Part shown: positions 23,083-33,559 of the stretch, piece after piece
Layout: every line of letters starts with the position of its first letter
Position numbering within the stretch: the first letter of the stretch is position 1
Assembly: GCA_026874595.1 (NCBI GenBank)
Contig: CM049310.1
Span: 88,359,556 to 88,423,555 of the forward strand
Reading direction: 5' to 3'
Length of the DNA stretch: 64,000 nt
From: Sipunculus nudus
Taxonomy: Eukaryota > Annelida > Sipuncula > Golfingiida > Sipunculidae
Notes under the pieces: model-generated
Told to the model about the DNA's origin: nothing
What the model saw: only the letters and a program-made list of their open reading frames with translations
The model's database searches: none
Translations under genes and position numbers: made by a program

Positions 23083-23179
23083 GTAAGATTATACCCCCCG
23101 TCATGGACATCCCCCTGAAAATTGAAGAGCTTATGCTTTATCTAGGCAATAACTGACTTTATTGTTTTCTCTGTTTCAG
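23083..23179 (+). other. Candidate 5'UTR intron of the membrane-protein gene
   Basis: TTG|GTAAGATT at 23,082/23,083 is a strong donor and TTTTCTCTGTTTCAG ending at 23,179 is a strong acceptor with a pyrimidine tract; the 97-bp spacing is a plausible short intron. Splicing would put the downstream leader (from 23,180) directly before the 23,648 start. It would close the upstream 22,895 frame with a TGA, so that frame would be at most an upstream ORF. This is inferred from motifs only. Confidence 0.35.
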
Positions 23180-23460
23180 ATATTATCCCCGTGAAGAGCC
23201 TCGCGTCGGGAGCAAGGAGTATCACGTGACCTCTGCGCCATCAAAATGATCACAATAGAATTTGAAGCGTGACTTTTAATGGAAAACTTATCATTATGAT
23301 AGCGGTTGTGGAAATGTACAACCGTGGATTATAATGACTTTCGAGATCACACAAGTCTATCCTATTTACGTGCTTTATGACATCACTATAAATTATGCTT
23401 TACTTTTCCACTGGAAGGATTAACTATGAGCGATGCACGCTGGCTGACACACTGTTTGGA

Positions 23461-23536
23461 TTATATATATTCACTGACAGACAGGTTTGTGTTGTTTCAA
23501 AGTAAGATAAAACGCTGTGTGCGCGCGATGACGTCA
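23461..23536 (+). promoter_or_regulatory. Possible promoter-proximal motifs: TATA-like sequence and CRE palindrome
   Basis: TTATATATAT at 23,461-23,470 and a full TGACGTCA palindrome at 23,529-23,536 (cAMP-response-element type) lie within 190 bp upstream of the start codon. A CACGTG E-box lies at 23,223-23,228. If the leader exon starts at 23,180 these would be inside it; if transcription starts near 23,490 the TATA-like sequence would be in place. Which applies is unknown. Confidence 0.25.
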
Positions 23537-23647
23537 TCAAAATGGATTTAGTACTGAGGCGTCATGACTATGTCGCTGCACAGTTCCATATCAAATCATT
23601 AACGCTGATCTCATGCACCGGAAGTTAGTGATCAAAAAGCAAGTATT

Positions 23648-24274
23648 ATGGGATGTTCCAAGTCACCACTCGTGATGCTGCTTGGGCTAATGATGATGAC
23701 AGCCGGGTTCTTCTTGACAATAGCAGGATGGTCAGCGCCACCTATCAGAGAAGCTGTGCATAAAGTCAGGTTAGCCGGCCCCGTGTGCCTCGGTCTGGGG
23801 CTTGGCCTACTGTTGCTGTCATGTTTGTGCTGCGCTATAGAACAAAACGAGGGTTGCTGTTGCGGAGCATGGAATAGTACTAAAGGATTGGATTTAATAG
23901 AAATAGACGATTTACCCTTAGCTCGACCGCTGATTGGTCAAGACATGCACGTGGCCTTTGATAAAAATCGGCAGAATAGTCCTGCGTTGACTCACGATTC
24001 CTGTCACACGGTAGAACTAATGGACATGGACTCGCCGATGCCATTGGATAGGAGGAAACATGGCGCATGCGCAACGAGCTCTTACAGCTCTCCTATCAGG
24101 CAGCCAACCAGTGCCATCGTCCACGTAAGCTCGGCCGTCAGACAAGACCAAAGGAGGCCCAGACTACACAAGGGGCCCAGGCCTACAGCCAACCGGCCGC
24201 CATCTTACCGGGAAGCTCTTTACGTGAAAGAATACACGGATCTAACCTCTGACCCGTGGGAAATGCAATGCTGA
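23648..24274 (+). CDS. Two-pass membrane protein, TMEM200-like, single coding exon
   Basis: This 208-residue protein is the best-supported gene in the window. The start MGCSKS has Gly2, Cys3 and Ser6, the pattern for N-myristoylation plus palmitoylation. Two hydrophobic segments follow at about residues 7-28 and 42-63, separated by a short loop with Pro31-Pro32 and basic residues. The second begins RLAGPVCLGLGLGLLLL and is followed by a cysteine cluster (61-62, 70-72). The rest is a polar, probably cytosolic tail rich in Ser, Pro and Arg, with Asn-Arg-Pro-Pro-Ser-Tyr at 182-187 (PPxY, a ligand for Nedd4-type WW domains) and an end of SDPWEMQC. The arrangement of two close membrane segments with an R-L-x-G-P-x-x-L-G-L-G block, then a long tail, recalls TMEM200 proteins; assignment is by pattern only. 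A candidate 5'UTR intron lies 468 bp upstream and an ATTAAA 872 bp downstream. Function is unknown; a membrane adaptor role is inference. Confidence 0.8.
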   Translation: MGCSKSPLVMLLGLMMMTAGFFLTIAGWSAPPIREAVHKVRLAGPVCLGLGLGLLLLSCLCCAIEQNEGCCCGAWNSTKGLDLIEIDDLPLARPLIGQDMHVAFDKNRQNSPALTHDSCHTVELMDMDSPMPLDRRKHGACATSSYSSPIRQPTSAIVHVSSAVRQDQRRPRLHKGPRPTANRPPSYREALYVKEYTDLTSDPWEMQC

Positions 24275-24337
24275 TTGTACAGAGGAATTACCAGATATTG
24301 ATGCAATATGAATGAATGCAATCTATTAATCTAATTT

Positions 24338-24341
<4 letters not shown>
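24275..24341 (+). other. Start of 3' UTR
   Basis: Short unique sequence between the stop codon and the first TA tract. The transcript probably continues through the tracts, but no close polyadenylation signal is visible. Confidence 0.35.

Positions 24342-24404
<63 letters not shown>
24342..24404. repeat. (TA)n microsatellite
   Basis: Uninterrupted TA dinucleotides directly before a MITE. Confidence 0.95.
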
Positions 24405-24406
<2 letters not shown>

Positions 24407-24409
<3 letters not shown>

Positions 24410-24541
24410 TGAAACCTGTCAGAAAAAAAAATCTGTCTGTTAAGACCACCCTTGAGGGCACCCAAACATTCAAATTGATTATAACATTATAACTTTCGCC
24501 CACTCCCAAAGGTGGTCTTATTACCCATACAGGCTTCACTG
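24407..24541. mobile_element. 135-bp MITE with CAGTGAAACC ends
   Basis: It begins CAGTGAAACCTGT and ends ACAGGCTTCACTG, a 13-bp inverted pair with one mismatch. It is embedded between two (TA)n tracts with CA on either side. The CAGTGAAACC-type end is typical of pogo/Tigger-like elements (family knowledge). A related remnant lies at 4,491-4,587. Confidence 0.7.
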
Positions 24542-24545
24542 CATA

Positions 24546-24547
24546 AT

Positions 24548-24609
<62 letters not shown>
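24546..24609. repeat. (TA)n microsatellite
   Basis: TA dinucleotides with one AAATA interruption. Confidence 0.95.
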
Positions 24610-24613
<4 letters not shown>

Positions 24614-25145
24614 AGGTAATAAGAGTGTGAATCTTAACGCCGGAAATGTATACAAGCTTTTCATTATCGTATCCCCCATGTTGGGGTTATATCTACACGG
24701 AGGAAAAATGGTTTTCGCAAATGTTTATTACACTGTGTCTTATCAAATTATATCAGGTAAACACTGTATAAATATAAATATAAATAAGAATCTTTAGAGA
24801 CTGTGTCAAAGTGATCTTGTATAGTACATGAACACTCTTCTGAACTCCTTTGTGTGCGTTTATTGGCAGACGTCTAGTTGTAGATACAACCTTATTTTAC
24901 CTCTTCGAGTTTACGTGCGGTTACTCGGTCACATGGTGCACCTCACATGTAGTTGTCATGGATACAACATCTTAAACATATTGATATCTCATCTTTACTT
25001 CCTTTATCAGTCTTCTTTTGCATCTTACAGTCGATTTTATTGCAAATTGTAAATATATAAGCTAGATCCCAGAATTTCTTTTGTAATTTTAATCTTTTGT
25101 ACCAGATTGCTATTTTATCTTGATTTACTTTTATGTACCTTTGAC

Positions 25146-25151
25146 ATTAAA
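25146..25151 (+). terminator. Candidate polyadenylation signal of the membrane-protein gene
   Basis: ATTAAA within TTGACATTAAACTT, 872 bp after the stop codon. It is the variant hexamer, and the linking transcript would include two TA tracts and a MITE, so the link is tentative. Confidence 0.2.
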
Positions 25152-26715
25152 CTTAAATCAGTACTGAGCTGAGACTATTTTATTTCTTCGCTGGCTGTGA
25201 CGTCACGGTTTACATCGCATAGAGTAACTTCAGGTGGATCGTAGATTATTTTGAATGGATTACCCGCAGGTCTGTTACGTGGTAGAACTTCATGGGAGCG
25301 TACGGTCTCTCTCCCTTGGGCCAAAATGATAGCGGCGAATGTTCGCTGATAATTCTAAATGTCCGACTCAATTTTATCTAACCATATTTTATCCAATGTA
25401 TATCTATCTTGAATTTCTTTTCAACTCCCGGTACTGACAGATCTATTGGCAGTTTCATAGCAAGTTCCAGAATAAAGCAGGAACGAGAACGATGTGGCGC
25501 CAATTTGAGTCACGTGACCGGGTGCGTATCTCCTACTAACAGTCCCTCACATCAAGCGCCGGAGAACATAACACATACCACGCGACATATTTATTAGCAC
25601 TTAATGACCTCTGGCTCCCCAGAGACTAGCCCGTGGTTGTATTGTTTCCATTTCGTTGATCGCCTGTGATCTGTGCCATCACTGTTACATCTGCCCCGTC
25701 GTTATTTTCTTACTTTTGCGGGACTGGACCCATCCAGTATCTTTCTTATTGGTACGGAGGACAACCGGTAGACGGCGCTGGTAAATTGCACGCATTACCA
25801 TGAAAAATTGTTTAAAAAATACGGCTTAAAATATACAGTTTAAATACACCAGTCACGATATATTCCATGGATAACGAACAGACAAAACTAGATTGTAGTC
25901 GGAGCTTACAAACCTCCGCCAGAATCTTCTTATCCGACTTTTCTCAGTAACATAGCTTTACCTTGTGAGTGGCGGAACACAATGTAAAGGGTTGATTTAA
26001 TGGTGTATCCGTAAACCGAGAAAATAATAATCAAAATTCGTTCATAAGGAATAGCAGAAAGTCGCTTACAGACAAATCAACTTACAAACCAACCATAGAA
26101 CCAAGAGAAACATAAAATCTTCCGGATGGAGGTATAATTAACATGTCTCTAGAAAAGTTAGTTTAATACTAAAAAAATGTTGGTCATATCTTTACAAGGG
26201 AGGATAGAACCTTTCTTTTTATAAGCGTCCCAGCATAAATACCCAAAAGAAATAGCTTACCATGTCTATAAGAGAATACACATGTATGTATGTATAACGC
26301 ATTTATATTACACTCGTCACAGAAGGAAAATAACAGATAAATTCATGACATGTAGAAATACGCTACTGGGTTTGTTATCAATGAAACCAACTATATAGTC
26401 TAAAATACCACCCCAACGTTTCTCAGACTCTAGAATAAAGGTATCAATCACACGCAGTAATATACCACCCTGACATTAACCAGACACAGTATTAAAACAC
26501 ATATATCCACTCTTTTTTCATCCTCAGATACAGTTATTGCAGCTAATCGACACTTTTCTCACGTATGGTGATAATCGAACCATTTCAGTTCTAAGTATTG
26601 CATAATTACTAGTACCTCTTTCAGTCGAGGCTCACGTGTTAACGAGCATAGGCTGAGTCAAGCATATAAGATATCACACGAATAAAAATAGTTATTCATT
26701 ATTGACTATTGACTA
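25152..26715. other. No gene seen
   Basis: Unique sequence. A second perfect TGACGTCA palindrome occurs at 25,198-25,205. Frames are short and unrecognised. Confidence 0.4.
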
Positions 26716-27149
26716 AAGGGGACTATTCCGATATCTGATATCTATTTAAAGGGGACTATTCCAATATCTGACGTCTATTAACCTTATGTAAAAAAGAAAT
26801 GTGCAATAAAAAAGCGAGACAGGCTGTTAGTTTTGTTTATATCCATGTGTTTAAAACAAAGGAGTTGGGGAAGTCTAAACACATCCAACGAGGCCAGCTG
26901 ATGCGAAATCAGCCAAACAAGAGTGTTGCAAATGGTGTTTTACAACTAGTGAGCTTTCAAACGCATTGCGTATGTAACCATGTACCTTCAGTTACATTGT
27001 GTTTATTTTTGTCTAAAAGGCAACACTTACCATATTTAATAGCTTGTAGATAAAAACGTCATCAATCCGCCCCAGAAGCATTATATAAACCTTTCTTTAG
27101 CAAGAATTACCAACATTACATTAATATGTATGCAGAGTAAGCCATAAAC
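26716..27149 (+). mobile_element. Foldback/MITE family copy 3 (one arm, duplicated end)
   Basis: The end sequence AAAGGGGACTATTCC with TATCTGAYRTCTATT occurs twice in tandem (about 26,716 and 26,751). The body carries a frame with FVYIHVFKTK and LPYLIACR, matching FVYIHVFITR and LPYLLTVCR on the opposite strand of the 58.4-kb element. It ends near GCAGAGTAAGCCATAAAC, directly before a SINE. The frame is a conserved stretch of repeat sequence, not a proven protein. Confidence 0.65.
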
Positions 27150-27410
27150 CGCCTTTTTGGATGTGGGGTAGAGCACAGGACTCAAAGCCGGGAGGTTGTG
27201 AGTTTGAATCTCAGCCGAGGCGATGATATATCACGGTCTTCCCACACCCGATGGATCAGCGCTCTTTATGCTTAATGGGAAGGCCGTGCCCCACGGCCGT
27301 GTTTCACTCACAAACGATTGCGCCTGTCGGGGATACCTCATTGGTATGACCCAGGATTGGGGACAGTATCACACCCAGGGTTCGCAGTTGCACCAGGATA
27401 TAAAATAATA
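27150..27410 (+). mobile_element. tRNA-derived SINE, copy 1
   Basis: The head (27,150-27,222) has a tRNA-like A box (ATGTGGGGTAGAGCACAGG) and a B box-like GAGTTTGAATCTC, with outer GCCT/AGGC pairing. The body contains CGTGTTTCACTCACAAACGA and TGCGCCTGTCGGGG, which is shared with the minus-strand SINE at 52.8-53.0 kb. The 3' end, near ATAAAATAATAGG, is approximate. Confidence 0.65.
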
Positions 27411-27984
27411 GGAAGAGTGTCCTTTACTACTGCCCTATTACGTTGTCCGATACTAGAATGAATACTGCTGATTTACATAATTGAGTAAGCTAGCATTAAA
27501 AATGGAGGCGGTTACTTTCAACAAATATTAAAAAAAAATTTTATGTCACGCGTTGAAATAAAACTCCCTAAAAATATAGAACACGGGCTCAAGCCATATG
27601 TAACAAAGTGTATCTGTCAGAATTAGTCAGTTGATTCTACACACCTAATGCATTGATCAGTCACGTTACATTCATTCTAAACTCATTCTACTCTAACATT
27701 GCTTGCAGTGGCATGTCTTACCATAGGTACTGTCACTCGAACCAAGAATGTTTCGACCAGTGAGAACTGGGTACTGCGGTTTTGTCATTTAGCGCCCGAG
27801 TTTGACACCCCAAAGGCCCGTGGTACGGCAAGATCTGTCACTACAAGCATTGTCTGATTGGAATGAGTTGGAAAGTCACGCGGTCACTTGGAGTGTAAGT
27901 TAAGACAGAAACTGCGACTACAAATTTACTTTACCTACCTATGCTATACAAAATCATCATTATACTACCACGTTTATGACAGCA
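27411..27984. other. No gene seen
   Basis: Unique sequence with no long frame. Confidence 0.4.
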
Positions 27985-28246
27985 GCGCTTTCACAGACCT
28001 TGATTCAGCGAGCTGTTCTTGTGTCTATTTCATGAATAATAAGCAAGGCAATTGAACCAATCATATGACTCGCGTACACTTATTCGAGAATGGGTCCAAT
28101 CAAATAAAGGCATGTAAACCGGTCCCGTTTCAGGTGCTCACGTATTCTTGTTCAGATGGAACGTGAACAGTGTATTGTTACCATTGTGTTTGTTGGCAGT
28201 TTTGTTTTGTAGTTGCGGTTTGCTGAATCAAGGTCTGTGGAAGCAT
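27985..28246. mobile_element. Short MITE with about 23-bp inverted ends
   Basis: CACAGACCTTGATTCAGC at 27,992-28,009 recurs as its exact reverse complement at 28,222-28,239. The pairing extends outward through GCTT with one mismatch. The spacing is about 250 bp and there is no frame. The target duplication is not clear. Confidence 0.6.
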
Positions 28247-29621
28247 AACTGCACCAGACTTGACAGTGTATAAAGATAAATAAAAATATATTAAATGAAC
28301 AAAAAAAGATGGTAAAAAATCAAGACAGGAATACGGTTAAGCTTATAGCTACACCATTGTATTTAGCTGAACGATGAACAATATATCCCCAGTCCAAGGT
28401 CACAATATGGTCTCTTCAGAATATTTCAGGAAGTAGAATCGATATGGGGCCGCCGATGGAAGGCTTTTTATTACTCTGATCATGTTTGATGTAACAGATA
28501 TGTGCGTGAGGGAGCGCCATGTATGTTAAAATGGGAAATTGCCGTGCCCAGATAAAGGTTATGACAAGCTCGGCTCAGCCTGCCATGTCCGTTTAAATAC
28601 AGATCATGAGTAATCCCATGCGAACTGAAAAGGCTCGGAGATTGTGAATGTCTGTGCTAAGGTACACCAATGACAGAAATAAAGATCCAAGCCTTTCTAT
28701 AGACCGCGGTATGCAAGGTTTTAAATGAGTTCATATGACACATATAAACACAAGACGGAACTTATAAGGTAAAATGACCCAGTGATATGTCAAATATAAG
28801 ACTTTTTAATCATTAATGATATATTTCTTATTTAACCATTATCCTTTATATATGGACTTAGGTAGCTTTTGGTGTGTGCGCCCAAAAATAGGGATCCTTA
28901 ATTTGATAATATCAGAGACGCATTTAAAGGGGGCGCGTCGCTGGTTTTTCGACCTTACAATTTCTAGGAAATAGTAAAATACACTCATTTTTACTTAAAA
29001 TCAGCGCTGGAATTAGCGTCTCGCCAGGTTTATTCTGCACGAAGAGACATATATAAATCCTACTAGTATTCCTAGCATACTTATTCATCTGGGCGGTTGT
29101 GTCGAGCCCCCTCCCCATTTGTTCATAAAATTTTGTACCCGCCCCTGAATATGAACACCAACCCGAGCATATAGCTCATGACCTTCAGAACGCCAAGGGG
29201 AATCGAGAAGCCTTGACATGACTGAGATAATCTTGTTCATATGCTTAATCTATACAGGATTATAAATCCATTTTATTGCTGCGTAAAGGTTAGGCTACGA
29301 CATAAATATCAAGGGGCGACATATGTCAAAGCATCGTTCTATTAATAGAACCGCCACTATTTAATATTACAGTCACATAAGCAACGTTGTAGGTTAAGTT
29401 ACATATCCACCTTCCGATCGTCTAGGCAGCAATTGCTTTTATATTGAATATTTGAGAAAATGGTACTGTGTTGAGTGCTTGCAAAGACCATGTAGTAATC
29501 TCCTGAAGATTACTCTAATTTGGCAGTCGGAGTCCTGAAAGCTCGCCAATATATAAAGGGCTAAAATAAAAAAGACGTTTTGGACACGGCTATTTGCGCT
29601 GTTAAGTCAAAGCCTTCGAAG
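28247..29621. other. No gene seen; complex sequence
   Basis: From about 28,380 to 28,720 the sequence is non-repetitive and of higher complexity (for example GGGGCCGCCGATGGAAGG), without a coding frame. It could be regulatory. The rest is ordinary intergenic-looking DNA leading into the 54-bp array. Confidence 0.3.
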
Positions 29622-30798
29622 CCATGACAGGGTACGAATCAGGTAAAGCCCTAGCTCGAATCGATACCCCCCGAAACCAAGTCACAAGCCTACAAGGTCA
29701 TGACCGGGTTTGAATCACCATCATCTGAGACCAGGTGACAACCCTACAAGGTCAAGCCCTGGAACGAATCACTACCCCCCCCCCCCCCCGAAATAAAGTC
29801 ACAAGCCTACAAGGTCATGACCGGGATTGAGTCACCATCCTCTGAGACCAGGTTACAACCCTGCAAGGTCATGACCGGGTTTGAGTCCCCATCCTCTGAG
29901 ACGAGGTTACAACCCTACAAGGTCATGACCGGGTTTGAGTCACCATCCTCTGAGACCAGGTCACAACCCTACAAGGTCATGACCGGGTTTGAGTCACCAT
30001 CCTCTGAGACCAGGTTACGACCCTACAAGGTCATGACCGGGTGTGAGTCACCATCCTGTGAGACCAGGTTACAACCCTACAAGGTCATGACCGGGTTTGA
30101 GTCACCATCCACTGAGACAAAGTCACAAGCCTACAAGGTCATGACCGGGTTTGAGTCACCATTCTCTGAGACTAGGTTACAACCCTACAAGGTCATGACC
30201 GGGTTAGAGTCACCAACCTCTGAGACCAGGTTACAACCCTACAAGGTCAAAACCGGGTTTGAGTCACCATCATCTGAGACCAGGTTACAACCCTACAAGG
30301 TCATGACCGGGTTTGAGTCACCATCCTCTGAGACAAAGTCGCAAGACTACAAGGTCAGGACCGGGTTTGAGTCACCATCCTCTGAGACCAGGTTACAACC
30401 CTACAAGGTCATGATCGGGTTTGAGTCACCATCCTCTGAGACCAGGTTACAACCCTACAAGGTCATGACCGGGTTTGAGTCACCATCCTCTGGGACCAGG
30501 TTAGAACCCTACAAGGTCATGACCGGGTTTGAGTCACCATCCTCTGAGACAAAGTCACAAGCCTGCAAGGTCATGACCGGGTTTGAGTCACCATCCTCTG
30601 AGACCAGGTTACAACCCATCAAGTTCATGACCGGGTTTGAGTCACAATCATCTGAGACCAGGTTACAACCCTACAAGGTGATGACCGGGTTAGAGTCATC
30701 AACCTCTGAGACCAGGTTACAACCCTACAAGGTAATGACCGGGTTTGAGTCACCATCCTCTGAGACCAGGTTACAACCCTGCAAGGTCATGACCGGGT

Positions 30799-32532
30799 TT
30801 GAGTCACCATCCTCTGAGAACAAGTCACAAGCCTACAATATTCAACACCGGGTGTGAGTCACCATCCTCTGAGACCATGTTAGAACCCTACAAGGTCATG
30901 ACTGGGTTTGAGTCACCATCCTCTGAGACCAGGTTACGACCCTACAAGGTCATGACCGGGTTTGAGTCACCATCCTCTGAGACCAAGTCACAAGCCTACA
31001 AGGTCATGACCGGGTTTGAGTCACCATCATCTGAGACCAGGTTACAACCCTACAAGGTCATGACCGGGTTTGAGTCACCATCCTCTGAGACCAGGTTACA
31101 ACCCTACAAGGTCATGACCGGGTTTGAGTCACCATCCTCTGAGACCAGGTTACAACCCTAGAAGGTCATGACCGGGTTTGAGTCACCATCCTCTGAGACC
31201 AAGTCACAAGCCTACAATGTTCAAGACCGGGTGTGAGCCACCATCCTCTGAGACCAAGTCACAAGCCTACAATGTTCAAGACCGGGTGTGAGTAACCATC
31301 CTCTGAGACCAGGTTACAACCCTACAAGGTAATGACCGGGTTTGAGTCAACATCCTCTGAGACCAAGTCACAAGCCTACAATGTTCATGACCGGGTGTGA
31401 GTCACCATCCTCTGAGACCAGGTTAGAACCCTACAAGGTCATGACCGGGTTTGAGTCACAATCATCTGAGACCAGGTTACAACCCTACAAGGTCATGACC
31501 GGGTTAGAGTCACCAACCTCTGAGACTAGGTTACAACCCTACAAGGTCAAAACCGGGTTTGAGTCACCATCCTCTGAGACCAGGCTACAACCCTGCAAGG
31601 TCATGACCGGGTTTGAGTCACCATCCTCTGAGACCAGGTTAGAACCCTACAAGGTCAGGACCGGGTTTGAGTCACCATCCTCTGAGACCAGGTTAGAACC
31701 CTACAAGGTCATGACCGGGTTTGAGTCACCATCCTCTGAGACCAGGTTACGACCCTACAAGGTCATGACCGGGTTTGAGTCACCATACTCTGAGACCAGG
31801 TTAGAACCCTACAAGGTCATGACCGGGTTTGAGTCACCATCCTCTGAGACCAGGTTAGAACCCTACAAGGTCATGACCGGGTTTGAGTCACCATCCTCTG
31901 AGACCAAGTCACAAGCCTACAATGTTCAAGACCGGGTGTGAGTCACCATCCTCTGAGACCAAGTCACAAGCCTACAATGTTCAAGACCGGGTGTGAGTAA
32001 CCATCCTCTGAGACCAGGTTAGAACCCTACAAGGTCATGACCGGGTTTGAGTCACCATCCTCTGAGACAAAGTCGCAAGACTACAAGGTCAGGACCGGGT
32101 TTGAGTCACCATCCTCTGAGACCAGGTTACAACCCTACAAGGTCATAATCGGGTTTGAGTCACCATCCTCTGAGACCAGGTTACAACCCTACAAGGTCAT
32201 GACCGGGTTTGAGTCACCATCCTCTGGGACCAGGTTAGAACCCTACAAGGTCATGACCGGGTTTGAGTCACCATCCTCTGAGACAAAGTCACAAGCCTGC
32301 AAGGTCATGACCGGGTTTGAGTCACCATCCTCTGAGACCAGGTTACAACCCATCAAGTTCATGACCGGGTTTGAGTCACAATCATCTGAGACCAGGTTAC
32401 AACCCTACAAGGTGATGACCGGGTTAGAGTCATCAACCTCTGAGACCAGGTTACAACCCTACAAGGTAATGACCGGGTTTGAGTCACCATCCTCTGAGAC
32501 CAGGTTACAACCCTGCAAGGTCATGACCGGGT
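30799..32532 (+). repeat. Higher-order repeat block a (1,734 bp)
   Basis: Landmark frames recur at exact distances: the ATATTCAACACC unit at 30,799, 32,533, 33,560 and 35,294, i.e. 1,734, 1,027 and 1,734 bp apart. 1,734 equals 26 units of 54 bp plus 6 of 55 bp. Block a recurs almost base for base as block b. Confidence 0.85.
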
Positions 32533-33559
32533 TTGAGTCACCATCCTCTGAGAACAAGTCACAAGCCTACAATATTCAACACCGGGTGTGAGTCACCATC
32601 CTCTGAGACCATGTTAGAACCCTACAAGGTCATGACTGGGTTTGAGTCACCATCCTCTGAGACCAGGTTACGACCCTACAAGGTCATGACCGGGTTTGAG
32701 TCACCATCCTCTGAGACCAAGTCACAAGCCTACAAGGTCATGACCGGGTTTGAGTCACCATCCTCTGAGACCAGGTTACGACCCTACAAGGTCATGACCG
32801 GGTGTGAGTCACCATCCTGTGAGACCAGGTTACAACCCTACAAGGTCATGACCGGGTTTGAGTCACCATCCACTGAGACAAAGTCACAAGCCTACAAGGT
32901 CATGACCGGGTTTGAGTCACCATTCTCTGAGACTAGGTTACAACCCTACAAGGTCATGACTGGGTTTGAGTCACCATCCTCTGAGACCAGGTTACAACCC
33001 TACAAGGTCATGACCGGGTGTGAGTCACCATCATCTGAGACCAGGTTACAACCCTACAAGGTCATGACCGGGTTTGAGTCACCATCCTCTGAGACAAAGT
33101 CGCAAGACTACAAGGTCAGGACCGGGTTTGAGTCACCATCCTCTGAGACCAGGTTACAACCCTACAAGGTCATGATCGGGTTTGAGTCACCATCCTCTGA
33201 GACCAGGTTACAACCCTACAAGGTCATGACCGGGTTTGAGTCACCATCCTCTGGGACCAGGTTAGAACCCTACAAGGTCATGACCGGGTTTGAGTCACCA
33301 TCCTCTGAGACAAAGTCACAAGCCTGCAAGGTCATGACCGGGTTTGAGTCACCATCCTCTGAGACCAGGTTACAACCCATCAAGTTCATGACCGGGTTTG
33401 AGTCACAATCATCTGAGACCAGGTTACAACCCTACAAGGTGATGACCGGGTTAGAGTCATCAACCTCTGAGACCAGGTTACAACCCTACAAGGTAATGAC
33501 CGGGTTTGAGTCACCATCCTCTGAGACCAGGTTACAACCCTGCAAGGTCATGACCGGGT
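32533..33559 (+). repeat. Higher-order repeat, shorter block (1,027 bp)
   Basis: 1,027 equals 18 units of 54 bp plus one of 55 bp. From about 32,790 the sequence resembles 30,030-30,798 shifted by 2,761 bp, but two or three units differ, showing unequal exchange between blocks. Confidence 0.75.
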
